Origin: Kineococcus rhizosphaerae
Lineage (GTDB): Bacteria; Actinomycetota; Actinomycetes; Actinomycetales; Kineococcaceae
NCBI RefSeq assembly: GCF_003002055.1
Contig: NZ_PVZF01000002.1
Coordinates: 310,001-374,000 of the forward strand
DNA: 64,000 nucleotides
Direction of reading: 5' to 3'
In this document: in pieces, positions 53,544 through 61,967 of the stretch
Position numbering within the stretch: the stretch's first letter is position 1
How the letters are laid out: the number at the start of each line of letters is the position of its first letter
The notes under the pieces: model-generated
What the model was told of the DNA's origin: nothing
Databases searched by the model: none
What the model saw: only the letters and a program-made list of their open reading frames with translations
Program-made: the position numbers and the translations under genes

Positions 53544-54740
53544 TCAGCCCCGCGTGTCCCGAGCCGCGTCCAGCGCCGCGTCGAGCGCCGCGCTCAGGTC
53601 CCGCCACAGGTCCTCGACGTCCTCCACGCCCACCGACAGCCGCAGCAGGTCCACGGGCACGACGTGCGGCTCGCCCGCGTGCCGGCGGCGGCGCTCGACG
53701 AGCGACTCCACCCCACCCAGGCTGGTCGCCGGGACCCACAACCGCACCGCGTCGACGACCGCGTCGGCCCCCGCCGCCCCACCGGCGACCTCGATGGAGA
53801 CCAGCGCCCCGAAGCCGAGCATCTGCTCCTTCGCCAGCGCGTGACCGGGGTCGGCGGGCAGCGAGGGGTGGCGCACCCGCGTCACCGCCGGGTGGTCCTG
53901 CAGGCGGCGGGCCAGGTCGGCGGCGTTGGCCTGCGCCCGTTCCAGGCGCAGCGGCAGCGTGCGCAGCCCGCGCAGGGCCAGGAACGCCTCCAGGGGCCCG
54001 GGGATCGCCCCGTGCAGCGTCCGGTGCGCCGCCAGGGCGGTCAGGAGCTGCTCGTCGCGCGCCACGACCGCGCCCAGGACGACGTCGGAGTGGCCCGAGA
54101 GGAACTTCGTCACCGAGTGCACGACGACGTCGGCGCCCAGGTCCAGCGGCCGCTGCAGCAGCGGGGTGGCGAAGGTGTTGTCCACCACGACGACGGCGCC
54201 GCGCTCGTGGCCCGCGGCGGCCAGGGCCGCGAGGTCGGCGACCTCCAGCAGCGGGTTCGTCGGGGACTCCAGCCACAGCACGACGGGGCTCTGCACGGAC
54301 CCCAGGGCGGTGCGCACGGCGTCGACGTCGGTGATGTCGACCGGCTGCACGCTCAGCCGTCCCTGGGCCGCCAGCAGGCCCGTGAGGGAGTGCGTGCCGT
54401 TGTAGGCGCCGTGCGGGACCAGGACCGTGCCGTCGGCGGGCACCAGGTGCAGCGCGGCGGCCACGGCGGCCATGCCGGAGGCGAAGGTCAGCGCGCGCCC
54501 GCCCTCCAGTTCGCCGATCGCCGTCTCCAGCGCGGCCCACGTCGGGTTCCCGAACCGGCCGTAGCCCAGGTCGGCCGCGCCGAGGGAACCGCCGCCGACG
54601 TACGTCGCCGACAGGGACACGGGGGTGTTGAGCTCGCTGTCCAGCGCGCGGGCCGGTCGTCCGGAGACGACCGCGACGGTGTTGGGGGACAGCGGGGTGG
54701 GGGACACGTTCTCGGGCACGGGGGAACCCAACCACACCAC
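53544..54740 (-). CDS. PLP-dependent transsulfuration enzyme (cystathionine gamma-lyase/synthase-like)
   Basis: 398-aa Cys/Met-metabolism PLP enzyme: SLSATYVGGG, GYGRFGNPTWAALETAIGELEGGRALTFASGMAAVAAAL, VPHGAYNGTHSL, WLESPTNPLLEV, VVVDNTFATPLLQRPLDLGADVVVHSVTKFLSGHSD (PLP Lys in SVTKFLSGH), LRLSVGVEDVEDLWRDL. Tyr of the Y-x-R phosphate motif is present (YGRFGNP). Lyase and synthase cannot be separated by eye. The start region is ambiguous (GTG 54740, 54737 or 54719). Divergent from ddl with 17 bp between. Confidence 0.82.
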   Translation of the reverse strand: MVWLGSPVPENVSPTPLSPNTVAVVSGRPARALDSELNTPVSLSATYVGGGSLGAADLGYGRFGNPTWAALETAIGELEGGRALTFASGMAAVAAALHLVPADGTVLVPHGAYNGTHSLTGLLAAQGRLSVQPVDITDVDAVRTALGSVQSPVVLWLESPTNPLLEVADLAALAAAGHERGAVVVVDNTFATPLLQRPLDLGADVVVHSVTKFLSGHSDVVLGAVVARDEQLLTALAAHRTLHGAIPGPLEAFLALRGLRTLPLRLERAQANAADLARRLQDHPAVTRVRHPSLPADPGHALAKEQMLGFGALVSIEVAGGAAGADAVVDAVRLWVPATSLGGVESLVERRRRHAGEPHVVPVDLLRLSVGVEDVEDLWRDLSAALDAALDAARDTRG

Positions 54741-54743
54741 GGG

Positions 54744-54757
54744 TATGGTCGGCGCCG
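54744..54757 (+). promoter_or_regulatory. -10 box before ddl
   Basis: TATGGT (54744-54749) lies 8 nt before the ATG, giving a leaderless or near-leaderless transcript. Confidence 0.4.
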
Positions 54758-55873
54758 ATGAGCAGCCAGCCCAAGCCCCGCGTCGCCGTCGTCTTCGGTG
54801 GACGGTCCTCCGAGCACGCCATCAGCTGCGTGACCGCCGCCGGGGTCCTCGCGGCCCTGGACCGCGACGTCTACGACGTCGTGCCGATCGGCATCACGAC
54901 CAGCGGCCGGTGGGTGCTCGTCGACGACGACCCCGCCCTGTTCCAGCTCGCCGACGGCAAGCTGCCCGAGGTCCCCGCGGCCGGGCCCTCGGTCGCGCTG
55001 GCGCAGGACGTGGAGTCGAAGGCGCTGCAGAGCGTCTCCGGCGAGGCCCTCGGCGGGCCCGTCGACGTCGTGCTGCCGCTGCTGCACGGCCCGTTCGGCG
55101 AGGACGGCACCCTGCAGGGCCTGCTGGAGCTGTCCGACACCCGGTACGTGGGCTCGGGGGTGCTGGCCTCGGCCGCCGGCATGGACAAGCAGGTCATGAA
55201 GCTCCTGCTGGCCGGTCAGGGGCTGCCCGTCGGGCCGTGGACGTCGTTCCGGGCCAGGCGCTGGGACACCGACCGCGACGCGGTCGTCGCCGAGGTCGAG
55301 GCCCTCGGGTACCCGGTGTTCGTCAAGCCCGCGCGCGCCGGGTCCAGCATCGGCATCAGCCGCGTCACCGGCCGCGACGGCCTGGAGGCCGCGGTGGCCG
55401 AGGCGGTCGCGCACGACCCCAAGGTCGTCGTCGAGGCCGCGCTGGCCGGGCGCGAGATCGAGTGCGGCGTCCTGGAGGACCTCGACGGCGGGGAACCGCT
55501 GACCAGCCTGCCCGGGGAGATCGAGGTCGTCGGCGGCCACGACTTCTACGACTTCGAGGCCAAGTACCTCGACTCCGCCAACGTGCGGCTGTCCTGCCCG
55601 GCGGACCTGCCCGCCGAGATCACCGCCGCCGTGCGGCGCACCGCGGTGCGGGTCTTCGAGGCCATGGGTGCCGAGGGCCTGGCCCGCGTCGACCTGTTCG
55701 TCGACCCCTCGCGGGGCGAGGACGGGATCGTCGTCAACGAGATCAACACCATGCCGGGGTTCACCCCGTTCTCGATGTACCCGCGGATGTGGGCGGCGAC
55801 GGGCGTGGACTACCCCCAGCTCGTCGACCACCTGCTGCAGCTCGCGCTGCGCCGCCCGACGGGGTTGCGCTAG
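54758..55873 (+). CDS. ddl: D-alanine--D-alanine ligase
   Basis: 371-aa ATP-grasp ligase of peptidoglycan synthesis. Motifs: VAVVFGGRSSEHAISCVTAAGVLAAL, VVLPLLHGPFGEDGTLQGLLEL, YVGSGVLASAAGMDKQVMK, VFVKPARAGSSIGISRV, REIECGVL, LARVDLFVDPSRGEDGIVVNEINTMPGFTPFSMYPRMW (metal Asp/Glu/Asn). Cytoplasmic. Only 1.3 kb from the HTH-MurA gene, so two wall-precursor enzymes lie close together. Confidence 0.95.
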   Translation: MSSQPKPRVAVVFGGRSSEHAISCVTAAGVLAALDRDVYDVVPIGITTSGRWVLVDDDPALFQLADGKLPEVPAAGPSVALAQDVESKALQSVSGEALGGPVDVVLPLLHGPFGEDGTLQGLLELSDTRYVGSGVLASAAGMDKQVMKLLLAGQGLPVGPWTSFRARRWDTDRDAVVAEVEALGYPVFVKPARAGSSIGISRVTGRDGLEAAVAEAVAHDPKVVVEAALAGREIECGVLEDLDGGEPLTSLPGEIEVVGGHDFYDFEAKYLDSANVRLSCPADLPAEITAAVRRTAVRVFEAMGAEGLARVDLFVDPSRGEDGIVVNEINTMPGFTPFSMYPRMWAATGVDYPQLVDHLLQLALRRPTGLR

Positions 55874-55876
55874 GCG

Positions 55877-56383
55877 TCAGAGGCAGGTGCGGGTCTGGCG
55901 GATCCGCGAGACCGGCGCCGCGAGGTCGACGAGCTGCGACGTCGCCTGGTCGCTGGTGATCCCGTCGCCGAACCGGACGGTGACCTCCACCGCCGGGGTC
56001 CGGCCGTAGGTCAGGAACCGCACGGCGCGCTCGTTCTCCGCGTCCTGCACCCAGTCCACGCTGGGCCCGGCGTCGGGGCCGACGGGGATGCACGCCTTCG
56101 TCGTCGGCCCCAGGACCAGTGCGCCGCAGCGCAGGACGACCTGGTCCTCGCCCCAGACGGCGACGCCCGCGGCTCCCTGCGGGGTGCGGCCCAGGCCCGC
56201 GAGCGTCTGCGGCAGCGCGGCCAGCAGCGGCGCGCAGGCGGGGTCGTCGGCGTCGGCGGCGGCCTCGACCCCGCGCGAGTTCGCGACGTAGGCCCACACG
56301 GCCGCGGCGGCCACGGCGACGACCACGAGGGCCACCACGAGCCGGTGCGCGGGGCGGGCGGGGGGTGCGGGCTGGGCGGGCAT
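55877..56383 (-). CDS. DUF3515-like membrane-anchored protein
   Basis: 168 aa. N-terminal membrane helix (LVVALVVVAVAAAAVWAYVANSRG), then an outer domain with DDPACAPLLAALPQTLAGLGRT, GVAVWGEDQVVLRCG, SVDWVQDAENERAVRFLTYGRTPAVEVTVRF. Matches the actinobacterial DUF3515 family, usually encoded next to ddl/thiL as here. ATG 56383. Function unknown. Confidence 0.78.
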   Translation of the reverse strand: MPAQPAPPARPAHRLVVALVVVAVAAAAVWAYVANSRGVEAAADADDPACAPLLAALPQTLAGLGRTPQGAAGVAVWGEDQVVLRCGALVLGPTTKACIPVGPDAGPSVDWVQDAENERAVRFLTYGRTPAVEVTVRFGDGITSDQATSQLVDLAAPVSRIRQTRTCL

Positions 56384-56428
56384 CGCCCCGTAGTGTGCCC
56401 GTCTCGGCTGTGACGGGAGGACGAGGGT

Positions 56429-57370
56429 TTGCGCGACGGTGACACCCTGCGGGTCGGCGACCTGGACGAGACCGACCTCCTGGCCCGGGTGGTGCCGCTC
56501 ATGCCCACGCAGGCCCTCCTCGGGCCCGGGGACGACGCGGCGCTGGTGGCGGCCCCCGACGGGCGCGTCGTGGCGACCACGGACGTCCTGGTCGAACTGC
56601 GCGACTTCCGGCGCGACTGGTCCACCGGGGCCGACGTCGGCTGGAAGGCCGTGGCGCAGAACGTCGCCGACGTCGCCGCCATGGGGGCCCGGTGCTCGGG
56701 GCTGCTCATCGGCCTCGGGATGCCGGTCGACCTCGAGGTCGCCTGGGTGGAGGACTTCGCCGCCGGGGTCGCGGCCGCCTGCCGCGAGTTCGGCGCCGTC
56801 GTCGTGGGCGGGGACCTGTCCGCCGCCTCCGAGGTCGTCGTCGCCGTCACGGCGCTGGGCGACCTCGCCGGCCGCGCCCCCGTCCTGCGCTCGGGAGCCC
56901 GCCCGGGGCACGTCGTGGCCGTCGCCGGACGGCTGGGGCGGTCCGCGGCCGGGCTCGACCTGTTCCTGCGCGGCGTGCCCGACGGCCCGGCCGACCTGCT
57001 GGACGCGCACCGCCGGCCCCGCCCGCCCGTCGCCGCCGGACCCGCCGCCGCCGACGCGGGGGCCAGCGCGCTCATGGACGTCAGCGACGGCCTCGTGCGG
57101 GACGCGGGCCGGATCGCGCGGGCCAGCGGGGTGTGCCTGGAGCTGACCACGTCGGGGGCGCTGGGGGAGTGGATCACCGAGCTCGGGGACCCCGCGTTCG
57201 TGCTGACCGGCGGTGAGGACCACGCGCTGCTGGCCTGCTTCCCGCCCGACGCGGTGCTGCCCGGACCCTTCGTCGTCGTCGGGCGCGTCGGGCCGCGCGG
57301 AGCGGACCCGGTGCTCGTCGACGGGCGGGCCTGGACCGGCCCGGCCGGCTGGGACCACTTCGCGCGCTGA
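56429..57370 (+). CDS. thiL: Thiamine-monophosphate kinase ThiL
   Basis: 313-aa AIRS-fold kinase converting thiamine phosphate to the pyrophosphate. Motifs: LGPGDDAALVAAPDGRVVATTDVLVELRDF, VGWKAVAQNVADVAAMGA, VVVGGDLSAASEVVVAVTALG, PGHVVAVAGRLGRSAAGL, SALMDVSDGLVRDAGRIARASG, LTGGEDHALLACF. The start is a TTG (56429) with GGGAGG about 8 nt upstream; no in-frame ATG/GTG fits as well. Residue usage at the second metal motif (VELRDF instead of VEGVHF) is somewhat divergent. Confidence 0.88.
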   Translation: MRDGDTLRVGDLDETDLLARVVPLMPTQALLGPGDDAALVAAPDGRVVATTDVLVELRDFRRDWSTGADVGWKAVAQNVADVAAMGARCSGLLIGLGMPVDLEVAWVEDFAAGVAAACREFGAVVVGGDLSAASEVVVAVTALGDLAGRAPVLRSGARPGHVVAVAGRLGRSAAGLDLFLRGVPDGPADLLDAHRRPRPPVAAGPAAADAGASALMDVSDGLVRDAGRIARASGVCLELTTSGALGEWITELGDPAFVLTGGEDHALLACFPPDAVLPGPFVVVGRVGPRGADPVLVDGRAWTGPAGWDHFAR

Positions 57371-57413
57371 GGTGGACCACGACCCGGTTCGCGACGGAGC
57401 CCGGGAACGACGA

Positions 57414-57441
57414 AGGGCCGGATCCCGCAGGATCCGGCCCT
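57414..57441. terminator. Bidirectional terminator between thiL and rpmB
   Basis: AGGGCCGGATCC - CGCA - GGATCCGGCCCT, perfect 12-bp stem between convergent stops. Confidence 0.7.
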
Positions 57442-57460
57442 CAGTCGATCTGGAAGGGGG

Positions 57461-57646
57461 TCAGCGCGTGACCTTGCCCGCCTTCAGGCAGGAGGTGCAC
57501 ACGTTGAGGCGCTTGGGAGAACCGTTCACGGTGGCCTTGACCCGCTGGATGTTCGGGAGCCACATGCGGTTGGTCCGCCGGTGCGAGTGCGAGACGCTCT
57601 TGCCGAAGCCAGGGCCCTTGGCGCAGACGTCACAGGTGGCAGCCAC
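57461..57646 (-). CDS. rpmB: 50S ribosomal protein L28
   Basis: 61 aa: AATCDVCAKGPGFGKSVSHSH, RRTNRMWLPNIQRVKATVNG, KRLNVCTSCLKAGKVTR. Both CxxC pairs are intact, so this is the zinc-binding (C+) L28 paralogue. GTG 57646 with AGGAG upstream; a longer frame to 57727 is not family-like. Confidence 0.93.
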   Translation of the reverse strand: MAATCDVCAKGPGFGKSVSHSHRRTNRMWLPNIQRVKATVNGSPKRLNVCTSCLKAGKVTR

Positions 57647-57953
57647 GGGGAACTCCTGAAGTCGAACGATCGTGCGGCCCCGACGGGACGCGCAGGTGCC
57701 GGCCTTCCGGACACCGTCGAACACCATAGCCGAGGACGGCCGCCCGGGTGAAACCGGCGCCCGCCCGGGCGCGTGTCGTCAAGCGCTGGCCCACCGGCCC
57801 CGATGCACCGGTGTGCCGTCGGGGAGCGCAACGCCGCCGGCCGCGCGGTCCCGGGGCCGGCGCGGCCCCCGTTGCGCTGCCCGCCGGGCGCACCCGCACG
57901 CCGGGCACCGGGCCCCCGCACCGGGCGGCAGCCGCTGGGGTGCCCGCGACCGC

Positions 57954-58955
57954 GTGGCCGCCGCCCGGGTCATCGGGCTCATGACGACGATCGGCAGCGC
58001 CTACGCCGTCGTCAACGGCCTGCTGTCCCCGCAGACGGTGGGGACCCGGCCCGGAGGCTGGGCCGCGATCCTCGGCGCCGTCGTCGTCGTGGCCTGCGGC
58101 GGGCTCGTCCTGCTGCTGCGGGCCCACCGGGCGCCGGCGATCGCCCCGGTGGTCCTCGGGCTGGTCTGCGGGGCCACGATGCTGCTGCTGTGCCTGTGGA
58201 CGCGGGACGCCTCCTTCGGCGCCCAGATCTGCCTGGGGTGGCCCGCGCTGTTCGCCGCGTTCCACCTGCGTCCCCGGGGGGCGTGGCTGCTGACGCTGCA
58301 AGCCGTCGTCGGCGACGCCGTGCTGCTCGGCGTCGAGGAGGGCCTCGCCGGCGTCCTGCGCGACACCCCGGCCCACCTCGCGACGTTCGGCCTGGTCACC
58401 GCCCTGCTCACGACGGCGGGCGAACGGCAGGAGCGGCTCACGGCGAGGCTGCGCGCCGAGGCCGAGCAGGACGCGCTGACCGGGCTCCTGGCGCGGGGGG
58501 CCTTCGACCGCGCCCTGGCCGGGCACCTGGCGGACGGGACGGCCGCGGGACTGCTGCTCGTCGACGTCGACCGCTTCAAGGAGGTCAACGACACCCACGG
58601 CCACCCCGTGGGCGACGCCGTCCTGCGCGCGGTGGCCGCCGAGCTGCGCGCCGCCTGCCGCGAGCAGGACGTCGTGGCCCGCGTGGGCGGGGACGAGTTC
58701 GCCGTCGTGCTGGTCGCCGACCCCGGCGCCGACGGGGGGACGGACCGGGACCTGCGGGGCGTCGCCGACCGCTTCCACGCCGCCGTGCGGCGTTCCCACG
58801 TGCCGGCCGAGCCCGCGCGCCCGCTGTCCGTCAGCGTCGGGCTCGCCCGCGCCGGGGCGCACGAGCCGGCGCGCGGCCTCGTCGAGCGCGCCGACGCCGC
58901 GCTCTACGAGGCCAAGCGCGGTGGACGCGACCGCGTGGCCGAGGCCGTCCGGTAG
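57954..58955 (+). CDS. Membrane-bound GGDEF diguanylate cyclase
   Basis: About 333 aa from GTG 57954; the start is uncertain (ATG 57981 and upstream codons are open). Five to six hydrophobic segments (IGLMTTIGSAYAVVNGLL, AAILGAVVVVACGGLVLLL, IAPVVLGLVCGATMLLLCLW, LLTLQAVVGDAVLLGV, HLATFGLVTALLT) form a MASE-like sensor, then EQDALTGLLARGAFDRAL, LLLVDVDRFKEVNDTHGHPVGDAVLRAVA and the intact active site ARVGGDEFAVVL. No obvious RxxD inhibitory site at -5. Makes c-di-GMP if active. Confidence 0.85.
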   Translation: MAAARVIGLMTTIGSAYAVVNGLLSPQTVGTRPGGWAAILGAVVVVACGGLVLLLRAHRAPAIAPVVLGLVCGATMLLLCLWTRDASFGAQICLGWPALFAAFHLRPRGAWLLTLQAVVGDAVLLGVEEGLAGVLRDTPAHLATFGLVTALLTTAGERQERLTARLRAEAEQDALTGLLARGAFDRALAGHLADGTAAGLLLVDVDRFKEVNDTHGHPVGDAVLRAVAAELRAACREQDVVARVGGDEFAVVLVADPGADGGTDRDLRGVADRFHAAVRRSHVPAEPARPLSVSVGLARAGAHEPARGLVERADAALYEAKRGGRDRVAEAVR

Positions 58956-58966
58956 GGCCCGGCGGG

Positions 58967-58978
58967 TAGCCTGCCGGG
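58967..58978 (+). promoter_or_regulatory. Leaderless-type -10 box before recG
   Basis: TAGCCT (58967-58972), 6 nt, then GTG at 58979. Confidence 0.45.
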
Positions 58979-61231
58979 GTGGTTGACCTGGACGCCCCGC
59001 TGTCCAGCCTGCTGCCCGCGACGGGCGGCGGCAAGAAGTCCGACCCGGCGAAGTGGCTCGCCAACCTGGGCCTGGAGACGGGCCGGGACCTCCTGTGGCA
59101 CCTGCCGCGCAAGTACGCCGACCGCGGGGCCCTGACCCCCATCCGCGACCTCGTCGTGGACGAGAACGTCACGATCCTGGCCGAGGTCGTCGCGGTCGCC
59201 GAACCGCAGTTCCTGCGGCAGAGGTCCGGGTCGCGGATGACGGTCACGCTCACCGACGGCCACGACGAGATCACCATGACCTTCTTCATGGCCAAGCCGT
59301 GGCAGTTCAAACCGCATCAGGACGCGCTGGAGGAGGGGCGCCTGGTGCTGGCCTCCGGCAAGGCCGGGCAGTTCAACGGCAGGTGGCAGCTGGCCAAGCC
59401 CGACTACGAGCTCCTGGACGACCCCGCCCAGGGCGTGGCGGCCGCCACGGCCGTCGACCGGCCGATCCCGCTGTACCCGGCGACGAAGGACTGCCCCAAC
59501 TGGCTGGTCCGCGACAGCGTCGCGGCCCTGCTGGACCTGCTCGGGTCCTCGGCGCAGGGGCTGGAGGAGTTCCTGCCCACCGACGTCGTCGCCGCCGAGG
59601 GGCTGCCCGCGCCCCTGGACGCGCTGCGCCAGGTGCACCACCCGCTGAACCGCGCCGAGCTGGAGGCCGGGCAGCAGCGGCTGCGCTTCGAGGAGGCCTT
59701 CGTCCTGCAGACCGCCCTGGCGCTGCGCCGGGCCTCCACCGCCACCCAGCAGGCCATCGCGCGCAAGGCGAGCGCCGACGGCATCTCGGCCGCCTTCGAC
59801 GAACGGCTGCCCTTCCCCCTGACCGGGTCGCAGCGCGCGGTCGGGGAGGAGATCGCCGCCGAGCTCGCCCGCCCCCACCCCATGCAGCGGCTCCTGCAGG
59901 GCGATGTCGGCTCGGGCAAGACGCTCGTGGCGCTGCGGGCCATGCTCACCGTCGTCGACGGCGGGGGCCAGGCCGCGCTGCTGGCGCCCACCGAGGTCCT
60001 CGCCGCCCAGCACCTGCGCTCGATCACCGCGATGCTCGGCGACCTCGCCGGCGGGGGGCTGCTCGGCGGGGACCCCCGCGGCACCCGGGTCGTGCTGCTG
60101 ACGGGCTCGATGGGCGCGGCGGCCCGCCGCGAGGCGCTGCTGGCCGCGGCGAGCGGGGAGGCCGGCGTCGTCATCGGCACCCACGCCCTGCTGCAGGAGG
60201 GCGTGCAGTTCGCCGATCTCGGGCTCGTCGTCGTGGACGAGCAGCACCGGTTCGGCGTCGAGCAACGGGACGTGCTGCGGCGCAAGGGCAACGGCATCCC
60301 GCACCTGCTGGTGATGACGGCCACCCCGATCCCGCGGACCGTCGCCATGACCCTGTTCGGGGACCTGGAGACGTCGGTCCTGTCCGAACTGCCGCCCGGG
60401 CGCGCCGAGGTCCAGACCGTCGTGGTGCCCGTGGACCGCCCCGCCTGGGTCGACCGGACGTGGCACAAGATCGCCGAGGAGGCCGCCCTCGGACGGCAGG
60501 CCTACGTCGTCTGCGCGCGCATCGACACCGACGACGACGAGGTGGCCGACGGGACCGAGGAGGCGCCGCCGGAGGAGGAACCGGCCACCCCCAAGGGCGG
60601 GCGGCCCAAGCCCCGCCCCGCCGCGGCCGTCTCCCAGGTCGTCGAGGTCGTGCGCCAGCACCCCGCCACCTCGGGGCTGCGCATCGACGTCCTGCACGGC
60701 CGGCTCGCCCCGGCCGACAAGGACGACGTCATGTCCCGCTTCGCCGTCGGTGAGCTCGACGTCGTCGTCGCCACCACCGTCGTCGAGGTCGGCGTCGACG
60801 TGCCCAACGCCAGCGTCATGGTCGTCGTCGACGCCGACCGGTTCGGCATCTCCCAGCTGCACCAGCTGCGCGGGCGCATCGGCCGCGGCGGCCTGCCCGG
60901 GACCTGCCTGCTGCTGTCCGGGACCACCGAGGGCTCGCGCGCCGGGCGCCGCCTGGCCGCCCTGGCCCGCACCCGCGACGGGTTCGAGCTGGCCCGCCTC
61001 GACCTGCTCGAACGCCGCGAGGGCGACGTCCTCGGCTCGGCGCAGTCCGGGCAGCGCACCTCCCTGCAGCTGCTCGGCGTGCTGCAGCACAGCGAGATCA
61101 TCGAACGGGCCCGCCACCGGGCCCGGCGCCTCGTGGAGGCCGACCCCGACCTGGCCGGTCACCCCGCGCTGGCCGCCGCGGTCTCGGCCCGCGTCACGGG
61201 CGACACCGAAGCCTTCCTCGGACGAGCGTGA
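58979..61231 (+). CDS. recG: ATP-dependent DNA helicase RecG
   Basis: 750-aa SF2 helicase that regresses stalled forks and processes Holliday junctions. N-terminal wedge/OB region (VVAVAEPQFLRQRSGSRMTVTLTDG), helicase motif I LLQGDVGSGKTLVAL (Lys314), Ia LLAPTEVLAAQHL, II VVVDEQHRFGVEQR (Asp420), III VMTATPIPRT, VI LHQLRGRIGRGGLPG. An acidic/Pro insertion (DTDDDEVADGTEEAPPEEEPA) in the second RecA domain is typical of actinobacterial RecG. Precedes the ABC pair and rsmD. Confidence 0.95.
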   Translation: MVDLDAPLSSLLPATGGGKKSDPAKWLANLGLETGRDLLWHLPRKYADRGALTPIRDLVVDENVTILAEVVAVAEPQFLRQRSGSRMTVTLTDGHDEITMTFFMAKPWQFKPHQDALEEGRLVLASGKAGQFNGRWQLAKPDYELLDDPAQGVAAATAVDRPIPLYPATKDCPNWLVRDSVAALLDLLGSSAQGLEEFLPTDVVAAEGLPAPLDALRQVHHPLNRAELEAGQQRLRFEEAFVLQTALALRRASTATQQAIARKASADGISAAFDERLPFPLTGSQRAVGEEIAAELARPHPMQRLLQGDVGSGKTLVALRAMLTVVDGGGQAALLAPTEVLAAQHLRSITAMLGDLAGGGLLGGDPRGTRVVLLTGSMGAAARREALLAAASGEAGVVIGTHALLQEGVQFADLGLVVVDEQHRFGVEQRDVLRRKGNGIPHLLVMTATPIPRTVAMTLFGDLETSVLSELPPGRAEVQTVVVPVDRPAWVDRTWHKIAEEAALGRQAYVVCARIDTDDDEVADGTEEAPPEEEPATPKGGRPKPRPAAAVSQVVEVVRQHPATSGLRIDVLHGRLAPADKDDVMSRFAVGELDVVVATTVVEVGVDVPNASVMVVVDADRFGISQLHQLRGRIGRGGLPGTCLLLSGTTEGSRAGRRLAALARTRDGFELARLDLLERREGDVLGSAQSGQRTSLQLLGVLQHSEIIERARHRARRLVEADPDLAGHPALAAAVSARVTGDTEAFLGRA

Positions 61232-61241
61232 ACGGACGGGC

Positions 61242-61967
61242 ATGAGCACCAAGAGCAGCAGGAGACCCGGGCAGAAGGCCAAGCGCGACGTCGTCCTGGC
61301 CCTGAAGGACCTGCGGGTCGGCTACGGCGAACCCGTCTGCGCCCCCGTCACCGTCGACGTCGCCCGCGGCGAGGCCCTGTGCCTCGTCGGGGCCAACGGC
61401 GCGGGCAAGTCCACCGTCCTGCGCGCCGTCGCCGGGCTCCTGGAGCCGCTGGGCGGCACGGTCGAGCTGCACGGGCAGGCCGTCGACGAACGCTCCGTCC
61501 GGTTCCGCCAGGAGGTGGCCTGCGTCTTCGACGAGGACGCCTGGTTCGCCGAGCTGTCCGTCGCCGAGCACCTCGAGCTCGTCGCCCGCGGGCACGGCGT
61601 GCGCGACGTCGTCGAGGTCGTCGACGCCGAGCTGGAGGCCCAACGGCTCACCGACGCCGTCGACCAGCTCCCCACCTCCCTGTCCAGCGGGCAGAAGCGC
61701 CGACTCCTGCTGGCCGCCGCCCTCGTGCGGCCCCGCTCGGTCCTGCTGCTGGACGAACCCGAGCAGCGCCTGGACCCCACCGGCCGCGAGGCCCTGGCCG
61801 AGCGCCTCGTCGCCGAGCGCGACGCGGGGACCGCCCTCGTCCTGGCCACCCACGACGTCGTCCTGCTGCGCCGGCTGGCCACCCGCGCGGTCGTGATCGA
61901 CGACACGCAGTGCCGCGTCGTGGACGCCGAGGAAGCCGCGCGCATCGTCAGCGACCCCGTCCGGTGA
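61242..61967 (+). CDS. ABC transporter ATP-binding protein
   Basis: 241 aa: LCLVGANGAGKSTVLRAVAGLL (Walker A), Q-loop region VACVFDEDAWFAELSVAEHL, signature SLSSGQKRRLLLAAALV, Walker B SVLLLDEPEQRLDPTGREAL, H-loop VLATHDV. The DEPEQRLD variant and basic N-terminus (KSSRRPGQKAKRD) are typical of a two-gene actinobacterial exporter-type system. ATG 61242; its stop overlaps the permease GTG. Substrate unknown. Confidence 0.88.
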   Translation: MSTKSSRRPGQKAKRDVVLALKDLRVGYGEPVCAPVTVDVARGEALCLVGANGAGKSTVLRAVAGLLEPLGGTVELHGQAVDERSVRFRQEVACVFDEDAWFAELSVAEHLELVARGHGVRDVVEVVDAELEAQRLTDAVDQLPTSLSSGQKRRLLLAAALVRPRSVLLLDEPEQRLDPTGREALAERLVAERDAGTALVLATHDVVLLRRLATRAVVIDDTQCRVVDAEEAARIVSDPVR

